From: Bacteroidota bacterium
Lineage (GTDB): Bacteria; Bacteroidota; Bacteroidia; Bacteroidales; Paludibacteraceae
Direction: 5' to 3'
DNA length: 64,000 nucleotides
Assembly (NCBI GenBank): GCA_017860345.1
Contig: JAFNAV010000019.1
Span: forward strand, 25,780-89,779
Made by a program: the position numbers and the translations under genes. The notes under the pieces are model-generated. The model worked only from the letters and a program-made list of their open reading frames with translations, had not been told where the DNA came from and did no database searches. Below, piece after piece: positions 50,382-61,043 of this stretch (positions are counted from its first letter, which is position 1; every line of letters starts with the position of its first letter).

Positions 50382-53300
50382 TTAAAAATCTAATTTTACA
50401 TTAAAGCCAACATATCGTTGTGATGGATCAGCAAAGTTTTCAACTCCTCCATCTGGATCAGAGTATTTAAAGTCTTTTGCCCACATAAATACATTTTGGC
50501 CAATTATTGATATACTGGCACTTTTTAACTTTACTTTGTTGATTAATGTAGTGGGTAGATCGTAGGTTAATGATACTTCACGAATTTTCAAGAAAGTTCC
50601 ATCGAAAATTTCTGGAGGTGACGGGTTTCCGCCCCAGGCAATACTTTTGTGATAATTTTGAATATAAGTTCTGTATGTAGTAGCTACATCATTGGTTGCA
50701 TATACACGTGTATCAGTAAGAATGTTTCCATTCGCATCAAATGTAGCTGCCCCAGATACAATTTTCACACCATCTCCTACATAATGTCCAACAGTATTAT
50801 CTTTTGCATCTAAAACACGTATAGCATCATTTGCTGGATCGATATGGTTGCCTGTATTCCAAAGATACATAGAAGTATAGGACGTAATAAGACCACCAAC
50901 CCGACCATCAATACTAATATTAAATTTGAAATTTTTATAGCTGACGGAATTTGTAAGCCCCCATATCCAGTCAGGATCTGAAAAACCAAAACTGGACGTA
51001 TAAGATGAATACTGCGGTATTCCGTTAATGTGAATAATTTCGCCTTCTGCATTTTTAAGGTAATCCTGACTTACAAAAACATCCGTTCTCTTCCCTACGC
51101 CAACCCAGGGTTTTGTAACATTGGTTGTGTATAATGGGTCAATTTTGGTATAATATTGAGCATCTTTTGACCAGTTAGCCATTATATCCCACTTCAATTT
51201 TTTGGTGCGAATTGGCGTCCCTTTTAAACTTAGTTCAAAACCCTTGCGCGTTCTTTCCTCGTCGGAATTTCTATAAATTGCGCTATAACCAGAAGACGGT
51301 GCAATGGATGATGATACAATGTAATCGTACCCTTTTTTCTCATAATAGGCGATATCGAACGAAACTCGGTTTTTCATCAGATTGATGTTGGATCCAATTT
51401 CAAGGGTAGTGGCTGCCTGCGGGAGTAAATCGGTTGGACGATATGTGGTTGGTGCATAAGCTGCTGAAAGTGTACCCCAGGCCGGATTAGTAATGCCAAG
51501 AACTGTATTGATGGCATATGGATTTGCCGGTACTTTTACTGATGTCCATGATCCTCTGAGTTTCCATAGAGAAAGCCAGTCGTATTTTTTAAGCAACTCA
51601 GAAGCAATAAAACTACCTGATAAGGACGGATAAAGATATGATCTTGTGGATGATGGTAAAGTAGAAACCCAATCGTTTCTGATGGTACCATCCATAAAAA
51701 GAATATTTTTCCAAGATACACTTCCCTTTCCATAAGCACTATTTGTTTGACGGCGTATTAGAACTTCCCCTGCAGTTTTAGGGTTTACCGATGCATTTAA
51801 AGAGAAATAACCTGGAATTGACAATCCGCCTTGTGTGAAACTATACACGCTTTCATCGCGTTTGATGGAAGTGCTGATTCCTGCCAAAGCATCAATAGTG
51901 AAATCTTTGATGGTTTTATTGTACATCAGGATACCGTCTGAGTTAAGACTGTAACCCCGATCAATACCTACATTGTATGAGCCTTTTAAGGATTCTCCCC
52001 AAACTTCTATTCCGGCTATGGAGGCGGTGCCTGCACTCTGATAGTTCCCTTTGGATACCTTTATTTCACTTCGTACACTATAAGTGTCATATCCAACACG
52101 AACAAGTGCTTTTAGTTCAGGTGAGATGTCATAATTCACTGTAACATTCCCGTTAAAAATATCGCGGTTAAAGCCATTTGTGCGTTCGTAGCGGTCGAAA
52201 TATGCATTCTGTACATCAGCAGAATAGGAGTTGTTTTGTGATTCGTTCGGTACTAACCAGTAGTCCTTGTAATCACGAATATCATAGTCAATGGTGCCTC
52301 TGATAAGAAGTGAGTACATAGGGTCGTAAGCCTTGTAACCTCCAAATCCCTTGTTTGGTGTACTCTGTTTGTTATAAGTCAGGTTTGATGTAATCTGCAT
52401 TTTCTTAAACTTCATTTCACCGCCTGTAGAAAAAGTAATTTTATCAAACATCGAGTTTGGATATATTCCTTTATTTTCAACCCATGATGCAGAGGTACGG
52501 AAACTGCCATTTTCTCCTTGTTGTGTAATACTTAAGTTATTGTTCAATACATATCCTTGTTCAAGGAAATTTTTAAAGTTGTCTTTCCCTTTTGCCAGAT
52601 AAGGTGTGGGAGTTTGTCCCCATCCTTTTGTGACAGGATCCCATTGATAAACCAACTGACCCTCAAATGGTTGTCCAAATGAATAGACGGCATTTCTGGT
52701 AACTTCATAAGAGCCATCTGAACGTTGTGTGAATGTACGACCAAATTTTGACTGTACTTCCGGGAGAGCAACAAAACCTGCATTGAACATTGTAGAACTG
52801 TTGAAGCTTACGGAAAGGCCGCTCTTTTTCAATCCTTTTTTCGTTGTAATCATAATCGCACCCGAACCTCCATTAGCGCCGTAAAGAGCTGAAGCGGTAG
52901 CTCCTTTTAGTACACTCACGGATTCAATATCGTCGGCAGGAACATCTCTGAGTCGCATGTTTCCATAAGGAACACCATCCACAACAAGCAAAGGCGTTTC
53001 ACCACGAAGCACTAAACTGGACTCGTCGGTAAATTCAGTTGTATTCATAACTCGAAGACCAGAAACCTGACCACTTAACGAGGTCGCCATGTCAACACCT
53101 TTAACGGTTTGCAAACCTTCCCCTTTTACAGCTTGTACTGAGTATCCCAGGGCTTTTTCTTCCCGTTTGATACCCAGAGCTGTTACTACTATTTCTGAAA
53201 GATTCTTTACGTCTTCGCTTAGTTTGATATTCAGGATTTTTTGCGATCCTGCTTTGAGTTCAACGGTTTGATATCCGATGTACGAAATTACCAGGGTTGC

Positions 53301-53837
53301 ATCTGGCGACGCTTCAATACTGAAAGCTCCGTCGTAGTTTGTGATGGTTCCTTTTTTTGAGTTTTTTTCTACTACCGTAGCTCCGATTATAGCTACACCA
53401 TTCATGTCGGTAACTGTTCCGCTGATTCTGGATGTTTCGTTGCTTTCTTTATCGGGGCGTGCCATAAGAACAATCAGGTTGGTGTCTTCTACTTTGTAAT
53501 TAATTTCGGTGTTTTGAAGCACTACTCTCATTACTTCGTTGATTCCGGCATTTTTTACTTGCAGCGAACTTACTTTGTCAAGACCTTTGAGCCCTTCGTT
53601 GTAAAAAAAACGGTAGTTGCTCTTAGTCTCAATGATTTTTAAAATCTCCTTGATTGGTTTGTTTTGCACCTGAATGGTGATTTGTGCATTTAACTGTGAG
53701 GCGAACATTGTAAGCAGAAAGCAAATGCTTAGAATTTTCCATGATCGCCCAAGCGAAATCTGAATAAGTTTTCTTTTCATTACTACTTTTGTATTAGAAG
53801 TTAGATTATTGGATTTGTTATTAAGTATACCGTTCAC
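50382..53837 (-). CDS. SusC/RagA-family TonB-linked outer-membrane protein with STN domain
   Basis: STN-like N-terminus, CarboxypepD_reg (GTVTDMNGVAIIGATVVEKNSKKGTITNYDGAFSI), VVTALGIKREEKALGYSVQ, GSGAIMITTKKG. Confidence 0.96.
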   Translation of the reverse strand: MNGILNNKSNNLTSNTKVVMKRKLIQISLGRSWKILSICFLLTMFASQLNAQITIQVQNKPIKEILKIIETKSNYRFFYNEGLKGLDKVSSLQVKNAGINEVMRVVLQNTEINYKVEDTNLIVLMARPDKESNETSRISGTVTDMNGVAIIGATVVEKNSKKGTITNYDGAFSIEASPDATLVISYIGYQTVELKAGSQKILNIKLSEDVKNLSEIVVTALGIKREEKALGYSVQAVKGEGLQTVKGVDMATSLSGQVSGLRVMNTTEFTDESSLVLRGETPLLVVDGVPYGNMRLRDVPADDIESVSVLKGATASALYGANGGSGAIMITTKKGLKKSGLSVSFNSSTMFNAGFVALPEVQSKFGRTFTQRSDGSYEVTRNAVYSFGQPFEGQLVYQWDPVTKGWGQTPTPYLAKGKDNFKNFLEQGYVLNNNLSITQQGENGSFRTSASWVENKGIYPNSMFDKITFSTGGEMKFKKMQITSNLTYNKQSTPNKGFGGYKAYDPMYSLLIRGTIDYDIRDYKDYWLVPNESQNNSYSADVQNAYFDRYERTNGFNRDIFNGNVTVNYDISPELKALVRVGYDTYSVRSEIKVSKGNYQSAGTASIAGIEVWGESLKGSYNVGIDRGYSLNSDGILMYNKTIKDFTIDALAGISTSIKRDESVYSFTQGGLSIPGYFSLNASVNPKTAGEVLIRRQTNSAYGKGSVSWKNILFMDGTIRNDWVSTLPSSTRSYLYPSLSGSFIASELLKKYDWLSLWKLRGSWTSVKVPANPYAINTVLGITNPAWGTLSAAYAPTTYRPTDLLPQAATTLEIGSNINLMKNRVSFDIAYYEKKGYDYIVSSSIAPSSGYSAIYRNSDEERTRKGFELSLKGTPIRTKKLKWDIMANWSKDAQYYTKIDPLYTTNVTKPWVGVGKRTDVFVSQDYLKNAEGEIIHINGIPQYSSYTSSFGFSDPDWIWGLTNSVSYKNFKFNISIDGRVGGLITSYTSMYLWNTGNHIDPANDAIRVLDAKDNTVGHYVGDGVKIVSGAATFDANGNILTDTRVYATNDVATTYRTYIQNYHKSIAWGGNPSPPEIFDGTFLKIREVSLTYDLPTTLINKVKLKSASISIIGQNVFMWAKDFKYSDPDGGVENFADPSQRYVGFNVKLDF

Positions 53838-53880
53838 CCGAAAAAAACCACTACTTGCTTCAAAAAAAAATCAAAAAAAA

Positions 53881-53912
53881 ACAGATTGAATGTTAATCCC
53901 AATCTGTTTTTC
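53881..53912 (-). terminator. Terminator-like hairpin between fecR and susC
   Basis: AACAGATTG-N11-CAATCTGTT flanked by A/T runs. Confidence 0.7.
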
Positions 53913-53933
53913 ATCTTTGTTATATCCTGATTT

Positions 53934-54944
53934 CTACGGATTGTAGTGTCTTAGCATATTTTTGTTCTCGTATAGCATCACCTTATTTTTCTCTATTTTA
54001 AAAGATAGTGGTGATGTAAGTGTTATGATATTCAGCACGCTTTCCAGACTGTTGTTGGCGACAGTTCCGGTATAACGCAGTTTCTTGATTCGTTCGGAAG
54101 AAAAAATAATTTCAACATTGTAAATACGTTGTATGTTTTTGGCTATTTCGCCCAACGATTCGTTTTCGAAGCGCAATTCATTATGTATCCATCCTGTAAA
54201 ATCGTGGGCGTTTGTTACCGAACTTTGCTTTGCTTTGTGGGTCAGCTTGTCGTACATTACTCTTTCGTTAGGTTGTAGTATTTTGATACCATCGGGGGTG
54301 GTAACCTTAATTTTTCCGGTCATCAGTATCGACGAGATTATCACATCTTCATCGTAAGCTTTTACTCCAAAGGACGTACCCAGAGCTTCTACCGACAGGT
54401 CGTTGCAGTTGACAATGAACGGTTTTTGCGGATTGTGAGCCACTTCAAAGTAGGCTTCGCCATTTAAGGTAAGTTCGCGTTTGTGTTTGTTGTAGTCGGG
54501 GTTGTATGTTATGCTTGATAGTGAATTGAGCCATACTTTACTTCCATCGGGTAAGATGACGGATGCTTTTTGTCCTCTGTCTACCGATACAATCAGGGGC
54601 GCTTTGGTGGCTGAGCCCGACATGTACAGATATACACCCGTGGCGGTGAGCAAGGGTAGAAGAATCATGGCGGCCACCCGTAGCCAGTATCTGAAATTTA
54701 TTACCTGACTGCTTGGTTGAGTTCTGTTGCTTTCTTGTTTGTATATCTCTGTTTTGATGCGGTTAAACATCTGTATCTGAATGTCTTTATCCATGGTGTC
54801 CGACGATTCTGTAATCTGCTTCTCCATCCATTCGGACAGTTTACGACTGTTGCGAATCCATTCCGAAAGCCGCTTTACTTCCTCGTTAGTGGCCTGGTTG
54901 AGGAGGTATCGTTCAAATATATCAAGACATTCTTCTTTTTTCAT
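53934..54944 (-). CDS. FecR-family anti-sigma regulator
   Basis: VDRGQKASVILPDGSKVWLNSLSSITYNPDYNKHKRELTLNGEAYFEVAHNPQKPFIV. Confidence 0.95.
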   Translation of the reverse strand: MKKEECLDIFERYLLNQATNEEVKRLSEWIRNSRKLSEWMEKQITESSDTMDKDIQIQMFNRIKTEIYKQESNRTQPSSQVINFRYWLRVAAMILLPLLTATGVYLYMSGSATKAPLIVSVDRGQKASVILPDGSKVWLNSLSSITYNPDYNKHKRELTLNGEAYFEVAHNPQKPFIVNCNDLSVEALGTSFGVKAYDEDVIISSILMTGKIKVTTPDGIKILQPNERVMYDKLTHKAKQSSVTNAHDFTGWIHNELRFENESLGEIAKNIQRIYNVEIIFSSERIKKLRYTGTVANNSLESVLNIITLTSPLSFKIEKNKVMLYENKNMLRHYNP

Positions 54945-55058
54945 CTGTATAAAATTTCTTTTTTTAATTTTTCATGTAGTTTTCGGACTCGGGTAAATCT
55001 TCGTCATATTTAATACAGTTATATCAGCTTTTTTCGCTATCGGCTTTCACAAAAAAAA

Positions 55059-55646
55059 TCAGTTTTCACAAAAAATCAGAAATACAATAGTAAACATTGC
55101 ACCGTAATGGGTGTTAAGCTCTTCTTTCATAAATGCTAATGCTTTTGATAGCTGTGTTTCGATGGTGCTTTCCGATATTTTTAATTTTGATGCTATTTCT
55201 TTGTTGCTCAGTCCATTTCGTCTGCTCAGGATGAATATTTCTTTGCGCTTTGGAGGTAGTTTGTCGGTCAGTTTATCAATCAGTTCATCCAGAAATTTTT
55301 TCTCAATTTCAAGATCGGTGTTGAAGTCAATCTCGGACATGCGCAGCCTGATGTATTCCCGATAAACAAACTGAACGGTTTGGTGTTCGTACTCATTAAG
55401 CAACATGTTTTTTGCAATGGTACAGAGGTAGGATATAAATGATTTTTCGGGGTCGGTCTTTTCCCGCATTTCCCAGACTTTAATGAATGCGCGTTGTACT
55501 AACTCTTCGGCCATATAGGTATTGCCCGCCGACAATTTTATTAGAAAATTGTACAACCTGGCACTGTACCTGAAATAGAGTTTTTCAAATGCAATAACCG
55601 ACCCTTTGCGTAGTAAGTCAAGTTCTTCTTTATCAGAGAAAATCAT
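55059..55646 (-). CDS. RNA polymerase ECF-type sigma-70 factor
   Basis: FEKLYFRYSARLYNFLIKLSAG, ELVQRAFIKVWEMRE, sigma-4 RREIFILSRRNGLSNKEIASKLKISESTIETQLSKAL-like region. Confidence 0.94.
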   Translation of the reverse strand: MIFSDKEELDLLRKGSVIAFEKLYFRYSARLYNFLIKLSAGNTYMAEELVQRAFIKVWEMREKTDPEKSFISYLCTIAKNMLLNEYEHQTVQFVYREYIRLRMSEIDFNTDLEIEKKFLDELIDKLTDKLPPKRKEIFILSRRNGLSNKEIASKLKISESTIETQLSKALAFMKEELNTHYGAMFTIVFLIFCEN

Positions 55647-55903
55647 AAAATTGCTGCTTTAGATTTACCGGATAATTGTGATTTTTTCGGGCTGTAAATG
55701 TACTGTTTTTTATTTGTTTTCAGCAAAAATTAATGAATAAATATTTGACAAACCTTGTTATTTAGTTGTATGTCAGTGTTATAACCTAACGCGTATTTTG
55801 AGTTTGTTTTTGGTGAGAATGTATGGGATATTGTATTTTGATACCTACAAAAATTGGCCTGCTTCCCTGAATATTGTTTTCTTACGAATGAATATATTGC
55901 AAG

Positions 55904-55943
55904 TTATCCCGACAAACCACATCTGAGCGGTTTGTCGGGATAA
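55904..55943. terminator. Strong hairpin downstream of GH2 gene
   Basis: TTATCCCGACAAACC-N10-GGTTTGTCGGGATAA, perfect 15-bp arms, no U tract. Confidence 0.55.
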
Positions 55944-55973
55944 CTCATGGGAGAGGCCTTTGGCTATTACACT

Positions 55974-58478
55974 TTATTTACAATTAATTTCTATCTCTGC
56001 CGACTGCAGGCCTTCTACGTCGGCTCGAAGCGTAATTTTACCTGACTTTCCGTTGTTTTGTACAATTGCTAAACATTTACCATAAAACAGATTTCTTTCG
56101 GATTTTTTCAGGGAGTTGTGGTTGTTTTGGTCGCCATTATCTGTGCCGGCTATCAGTCCTGTACCTTTTACGGTAAATTTTACCAGTTGGTCGGCGAGCG
56201 GACACAGGTTTCCTGCACTGTCGAGCAACTCTACTGTTACAAACGAAAGATCGTTTCCATTAGCGCTGATGTTGTTTCTGTCGGCAGTAAGCCTGATAGT
56301 GGCCGGACTTCCAGCGGTTTGTATCTCACGGGAAAGGAAATCTTTACCCTGCTTGCGCGAGACGGCTTTGAGCGTACCGGGTGTATAGGGTACGCGCCAC
56401 ATCACATGCAGATCGTCGCCTTTTTTGCTGCGGACACCCAGCGACGTTCCGTTGAGATAAAGTTCCACTTCGTCGGCTTTGTTGTAATAAGCCCATACAT
56501 CGATGGTATCGCCAGTGTTCCAGTTCCAGTGGGGCAACAGGTGCAACACGTCTTTGTCGGTCCATTCGCTTTGATACATATAATATATATCTTTGGGGAA
56601 GCCGGCTAAGTCTACTATGCCAAAATACGAACTGCGCGACGGCCACCAGTAAGGGGTGGGTTCGCCCAGATAATCAAAACCTGTCCAGATAAATTGTCCG
56701 GAGATATGCGGATATTTTTTAATTATTTTCAAATTGCTTTCGTGAGTAGCTCCCCACGGCGCACGGCAATTGTCGTAAGCCGAGCATTTTTGTGTGGGGT
56801 TGGTGTATGGTTTGTCCCAACTTTCGGGGCAAATGGTAATCTGATCCGAAGGATTTACATAATAGCCACGGGTATGTAGCGACGATACTGACTCAGTTAC
56901 GATAAAAGGTGTACGCGGATGTCGGGCAGTAATATCGGCAAATTCATTTTCGTGATAATTAAACCCAATCAAATCCAGAGTTTCGGCTTTGAAGAGCGGG
57001 TTATTGTCGTCGGTGCCGTTACATCCGGCTGTTATGGGGCGTGTAAGGTCATGTTTACGAACTATTTCGGCCAGTTGGCGGGTAAGCAAAGCGTTTTTTC
57101 CCAATAAAGCCTGCGCCTTTTCATCGGTAGATATTTTTTTATTATTGAGTGCCACATTGGCTTTTTGCAGGTCTATATCGTCGGCAGGAACTTCTCCCCA
57201 TTGCTCTACCACTTCGTTGCCAATACTCCATATCATTACCGATGGATGGTTCCGATCGCGCAAAACCATGTCGGTCAGGTCTTTTTCGTGCCAGGCATCA
57301 AAATCCTGCGCGTAGTCAAAGTTCGTTTTTTTAAGTCGCCACATATCAAAAGCTTCATCCATTACGATAAAACCCATGCGGTCGCAGAGGTCGAGCAGCT
57401 CAGGTGCCGGAGGGTTGTGCGAAGTACGTATGGCATTTACGCCCATTTCTTTCATAATTTGGAGCTGACGCTCAATAGCGCGTGTATTTACAGCGGTTCC
57501 CAGTGCACCCAGGTCATGATGATTGCATACACCGTTTATTTTCAGGTGTTTGCCGTTGAGGAAAAAACCCTTTTGTACATCAAACTTAAAAGACCGAATG
57601 CCTGTGTAGGTGATATATTCATCTTTAGGAATACCATACACATAGAGTTTGGTAACTACTTTATACAGATACGGTCGGTCAATTTCCCACAGTACAGGAT
57701 TTTTGATATTTATGTTTTGAATAATTCTGCCCTGATTTCCGGCCGATACCAGTAAATTTCCATCGGTTTTGCCCACCAGTGTTCCGGTAGCATCGTACAC
57801 CGTTTGTTCTACTTTAATATCGCGTCGGTATTTCAGTTCGTTTTTCACTGTAGCCTCTACGGTAATGGTGGCACTGTCTTTACTGATAAGCGGTGTGGTT
57901 ACGTAGGTTCCCCAGAGGTCGATATATACAGGCTCGGTGGTTACTAATCTTACGTTGCGGTATATGCCCGACCCGGAGTACCATCGGGAGTTGGGTTGGC
58001 GGGAGTTATCTACCCTAACGGCAATCAGATTTTTACCCCCGAAGTTAAGATAAGGCGTGAGGTCGTACCGAAACGAAACATAACCGTTGGGTCGTTTACC
58101 TAATTTTGTTCCATTAATCCATACTTCGCTGTTGCAGTATACTCCGTCGAACTCTACAAATACTTTCCGGTTTTTGTCGGTTTTGTCCACTGTAAATGAT
58201 TTACGATACCAGCCTAAACCTCCGGGTAATGCACCACCCCCGGGCGTAGCGGGAAAGTCCTTGCCAAAGTCCGACTCAATGCTCCAGTCATGAGGCAGAT
58301 TCAATAACCTCCAATTGCTATCGTCGGTGCTGGCCAATGAGCCATCTATCACAGTATCATTCAACTGAAATTTCCACTGCATATTGAAATCAGTTGTTTT
58401 CCGCATATTTTTTTGTAAGGCGTATCCAGAGCCGGCTATTCCAAATATAAGGAATAATGCAATAATGTGTTTTTTCAT
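55974..58478 (-). CDS. Glycoside hydrolase family 2 (beta-galactosidase-like)
   Basis: FNMQWKFQLND, LPHDWSIESDFG, NGVCNHHDLGALG, RTSHNPPAPELLDLCDRMGFIVMDEAFD, MIWSIGNEV, FIWTGFDYLGEPTPY; start at MKKHIIALF. Confidence 0.95.
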   Translation of the reverse strand: MKKHIIALFLIFGIAGSGYALQKNMRKTTDFNMQWKFQLNDTVIDGSLASTDDSNWRLLNLPHDWSIESDFGKDFPATPGGGALPGGLGWYRKSFTVDKTDKNRKVFVEFDGVYCNSEVWINGTKLGKRPNGYVSFRYDLTPYLNFGGKNLIAVRVDNSRQPNSRWYSGSGIYRNVRLVTTEPVYIDLWGTYVTTPLISKDSATITVEATVKNELKYRRDIKVEQTVYDATGTLVGKTDGNLLVSAGNQGRIIQNINIKNPVLWEIDRPYLYKVVTKLYVYGIPKDEYITYTGIRSFKFDVQKGFFLNGKHLKINGVCNHHDLGALGTAVNTRAIERQLQIMKEMGVNAIRTSHNPPAPELLDLCDRMGFIVMDEAFDMWRLKKTNFDYAQDFDAWHEKDLTDMVLRDRNHPSVMIWSIGNEVVEQWGEVPADDIDLQKANVALNNKKISTDEKAQALLGKNALLTRQLAEIVRKHDLTRPITAGCNGTDDNNPLFKAETLDLIGFNYHENEFADITARHPRTPFIVTESVSSLHTRGYYVNPSDQITICPESWDKPYTNPTQKCSAYDNCRAPWGATHESNLKIIKKYPHISGQFIWTGFDYLGEPTPYWWPSRSSYFGIVDLAGFPKDIYYMYQSEWTDKDVLHLLPHWNWNTGDTIDVWAYYNKADEVELYLNGTSLGVRSKKGDDLHVMWRVPYTPGTLKAVSRKQGKDFLSREIQTAGSPATIRLTADRNNISANGNDLSFVTVELLDSAGNLCPLADQLVKFTVKGTGLIAGTDNGDQNNHNSLKKSERNLFYGKCLAIVQNNGKSGKITLRADVEGLQSAEIEINCK

Positions 58479-58822
58479 TTGTATTTGTTGTTTTTTTATT
58501 TGTATGATCAGGCGAACGCTTGCTATCATGCTCTTATACTTATCGTTACAAAAATAAATAAAATACCGCAATTCTTATTACTCCAATTCTTAATATATAC
58601 AGTATTAAATGTTATGAAATGGGCGACGAAATGTGTTTTGGCTATTTGCAGGTTGTTTTTCAAGTTTTTTTAACCATGAGTATGTATATTAAAGCCATTT
58701 GTGTGCTGTGTGTAGGCGATGCAACAATGTAACGGCAAGCTTTACTGAGTAAGCATATGAGCGTTTCCGATAATTGTCGGAATATCAAAGAAAGATAATG
58801 AGAACGCTAATATCAATTATTC

Positions 58823-60073
58823 ATGATAAATCATTATATTCGCAGCAGAAAAAAATCACACGATATGAAACATCGTTTTGTTCATATTATATTCTTTTTA
58901 TGTATGGCAGTTTCAGGCATGAATGCAGCATGCCGTCCATCGTTCACTGTTCCTTTCGAGATGGTGGGTTCATACGTAGTAGTTTCTGTCCGTGTCAACG
59001 ATTCTAATCCACTAAAGCTAATTCTTGACTCCGGCGTTCGTTCCACCATTATTACCGAGTTGTTGTCTGGCGATAGCATCACACTGAACTATAGCAGTAC
59101 GCGTGAACTGATGGGATTGGGTTCGCGCTCATCGCTGCAGGCTTATGTAAGCGATAGCAATATGCTGTCGATGGGCAGGAAGATGAAAATGACCAACCGA
59201 ACCATTTATGTTCTGCAGGAAGATATTTTTAATCTCTCCAAACAAACAGGCTCTAAAATAAACGGATTACTCGGAGCCGATTTTTTTCAGGATTATATTG
59301 TTCAGATAGATTATACCGGGCGACGCATCCGGTTCTACGAGAAAGATAATTTTTGTGTTCCGAAAGGTTATGGGGTAATGCCCATGACTATTGAGCGGCA
59401 GAAAATGTATATTCACCTTTCGGTGCTCGAAACCGAGTCGTCGAGGCGGCGCATCAAAATGCTTATTGATACAGGAGCTGAGCTTGGTGCCTGGTTTCAG
59501 ACGCTTACCAATAATGCCGTAAATATCCCCGAAAAATCGGTACGCGGAAGGATAGGCGAGGGGCTTAGCGGCGAAATTAGTGGTTACTATGCCCGCGTTC
59601 CGCAGATATGTATTGCCAATTTTTGTGTGCGTAATCCCATTGTAGCTTTCCCCGATTCGGCCACTATTGCCAGCATTGTGCGTAACTCCGACCGCGACGG
59701 TACCATAGGCAGCCAACTCTTGAGCCGGTTTAATTTAATTATCGACACATTCAACGAAAAATTTTACTTCAAGCCCAACAATACCTTTACCAGGCCATTT
59801 GCCTACAATGTAGCTGGTATTGAGATAGCTCAAAGTGCGTCCTTGATACCACAGGTTGAGGTAGTCAATGTTTGGGAGGGTTCTCCTGCTGCCAAAGCCG
59901 GAGTTAAACCCGGCGATGTAATTACCGAAATTAATTACAATAGAATATTCGGACTTACGCTTACCCAAATCCGTGCTTTTTTTGAAACGCCTTCACGTCA
60001 TCCTCTTCCTATCCAACTCCAGCGCCATTCGCAGGTAATTGATTTGAAAATTGAAATGAAGTCAAAAATTTGA
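58823..60073 (+). CDS. Two-lobed retropepsin-like aspartic protease with C-terminal PDZ domain
   Basis: LILDSGVRSTII and MLIDTGAELGAWF active-site motifs, each followed by GLLGADFF / GTIGSQLL; PDZ-like SPAAKAGVKPGDVITEIN. Confidence 0.88.
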   Translation: MINHYIRSRKKSHDMKHRFVHIIFFLCMAVSGMNAACRPSFTVPFEMVGSYVVVSVRVNDSNPLKLILDSGVRSTIITELLSGDSITLNYSSTRELMGLGSRSSLQAYVSDSNMLSMGRKMKMTNRTIYVLQEDIFNLSKQTGSKINGLLGADFFQDYIVQIDYTGRRIRFYEKDNFCVPKGYGVMPMTIERQKMYIHLSVLETESSRRRIKMLIDTGAELGAWFQTLTNNAVNIPEKSVRGRIGEGLSGEISGYYARVPQICIANFCVRNPIVAFPDSATIASIVRNSDRDGTIGSQLLSRFNLIIDTFNEKFYFKPNNTFTRPFAYNVAGIEIAQSASLIPQVEVVNVWEGSPAAKAGVKPGDVITEINYNRIFGLTLTQIRAFFETPSRHPLPIQLQRHSQVIDLKIEMKSKI

Positions 60074-60140
60074 TTTTCAATTTTTCCATTTCGACTGCTA
60101 CAGCCCTTATTTTGGTTAATATTTAATCTTTCCAGTAGAT

Positions 60141-60193
60141 TGTACCCTAAATGTACCCTGAAATCTCAAATAATGTACCCTAAATGTACCCTG
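60141..60193. repeat. Phased TGTACCC array, direct copy A
   Basis: TGTACCC at 60141, 60152, 60174, 60185 (11-22-11 bp spacing). Confidence 0.95.
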
Positions 60194-60495
60194 CTTATTT
60201 TTTAATTACCAATTACTACTAAGTATCTTTACCATCCTGAAAATCAAAGCTTACCTGCTTTTTATTTTTAATAAGCTGATATGTGCCATTTGCGTGAGTA
60301 TAACTACGCAAAAAATATCTATAATTGGTATTTGTTGCCTTAACAGATATTAATCAGTTATATACATGTTTTTATAGCGAATTGTTGAAAATCTAACTTA
60401 TACAATTTCTAAAGTATGTAATTCAGAGCAAATCTGATTATAGTTTCTTTTTTTGATGATATATAAAACCACATACCTTAAATACCAGACTTACG

Positions 60496-60624
60496 ATGAA
60501 GAATAGAAATAATTTTAACGGCAAGCATGATATAATTGAGATCATAATTGCATTAATACTATTGGCGGCCGTTATGTTGCTTGTTGTTGTTTTTTTTAAC
60601 AGCGAGAGTGTTGTAGTGTTTTAG
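60496..60624 (+). CDS. 42-aa single-pass membrane peptide (absent from supplied ORF track)
   Basis: My translation: MKNRNNFNGKHDIIEIIIALILLAAVMLLVVVFFNSESVVVF. Confidence 0.4.
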   Translation: MKNRNNFNGKHDIIEIIIALILLAAVMLLVVVFFNSESVVVF

Positions 60625-60769
60625 CTTTATAAATTAATCTTCTGTAAAAAGTTGGATTATACTGCTTACCGATAATCATGACTTCTGCTTAGCTTGTCGT
60701 AGTTTGATATAAACCTCCTTTTTTTGTTGATTGTTGATAACTGCATTTTTCACCCAAAAACAATCCAAC

Positions 60770-60795
60770 TTAGGGTACATGTTTAGGGTACATAA
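60770..60795. repeat. Inverted TGTACCC pair
   Basis: CTTAGGGTACATGTTTAGGGTACATAAG region; GGGTACA at 60773 and 60786. Confidence 0.85.
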
Positions 60796-61043
60796 GTTTA
60801 AATGTGTTACTTTTTTAGATTTTAATTGTAATTTAAATGTCTTTTCGGCTTTTTTTATTCTGAATTTATATAATCAAGAATGGCATATTGAAATATATTT
60901 CTTTCAGCCATTCGCAAACAATAAAATCATTTTTTAGTCAAGAAAAAGTTTTTTGACCTATCTATACAAAAAAACTTATCAACAATTTTCTCTCTGCTCA
61001 AAAAAATGCGATTTTATCTTAAAATTTAATAGTTTTTTTCTCA

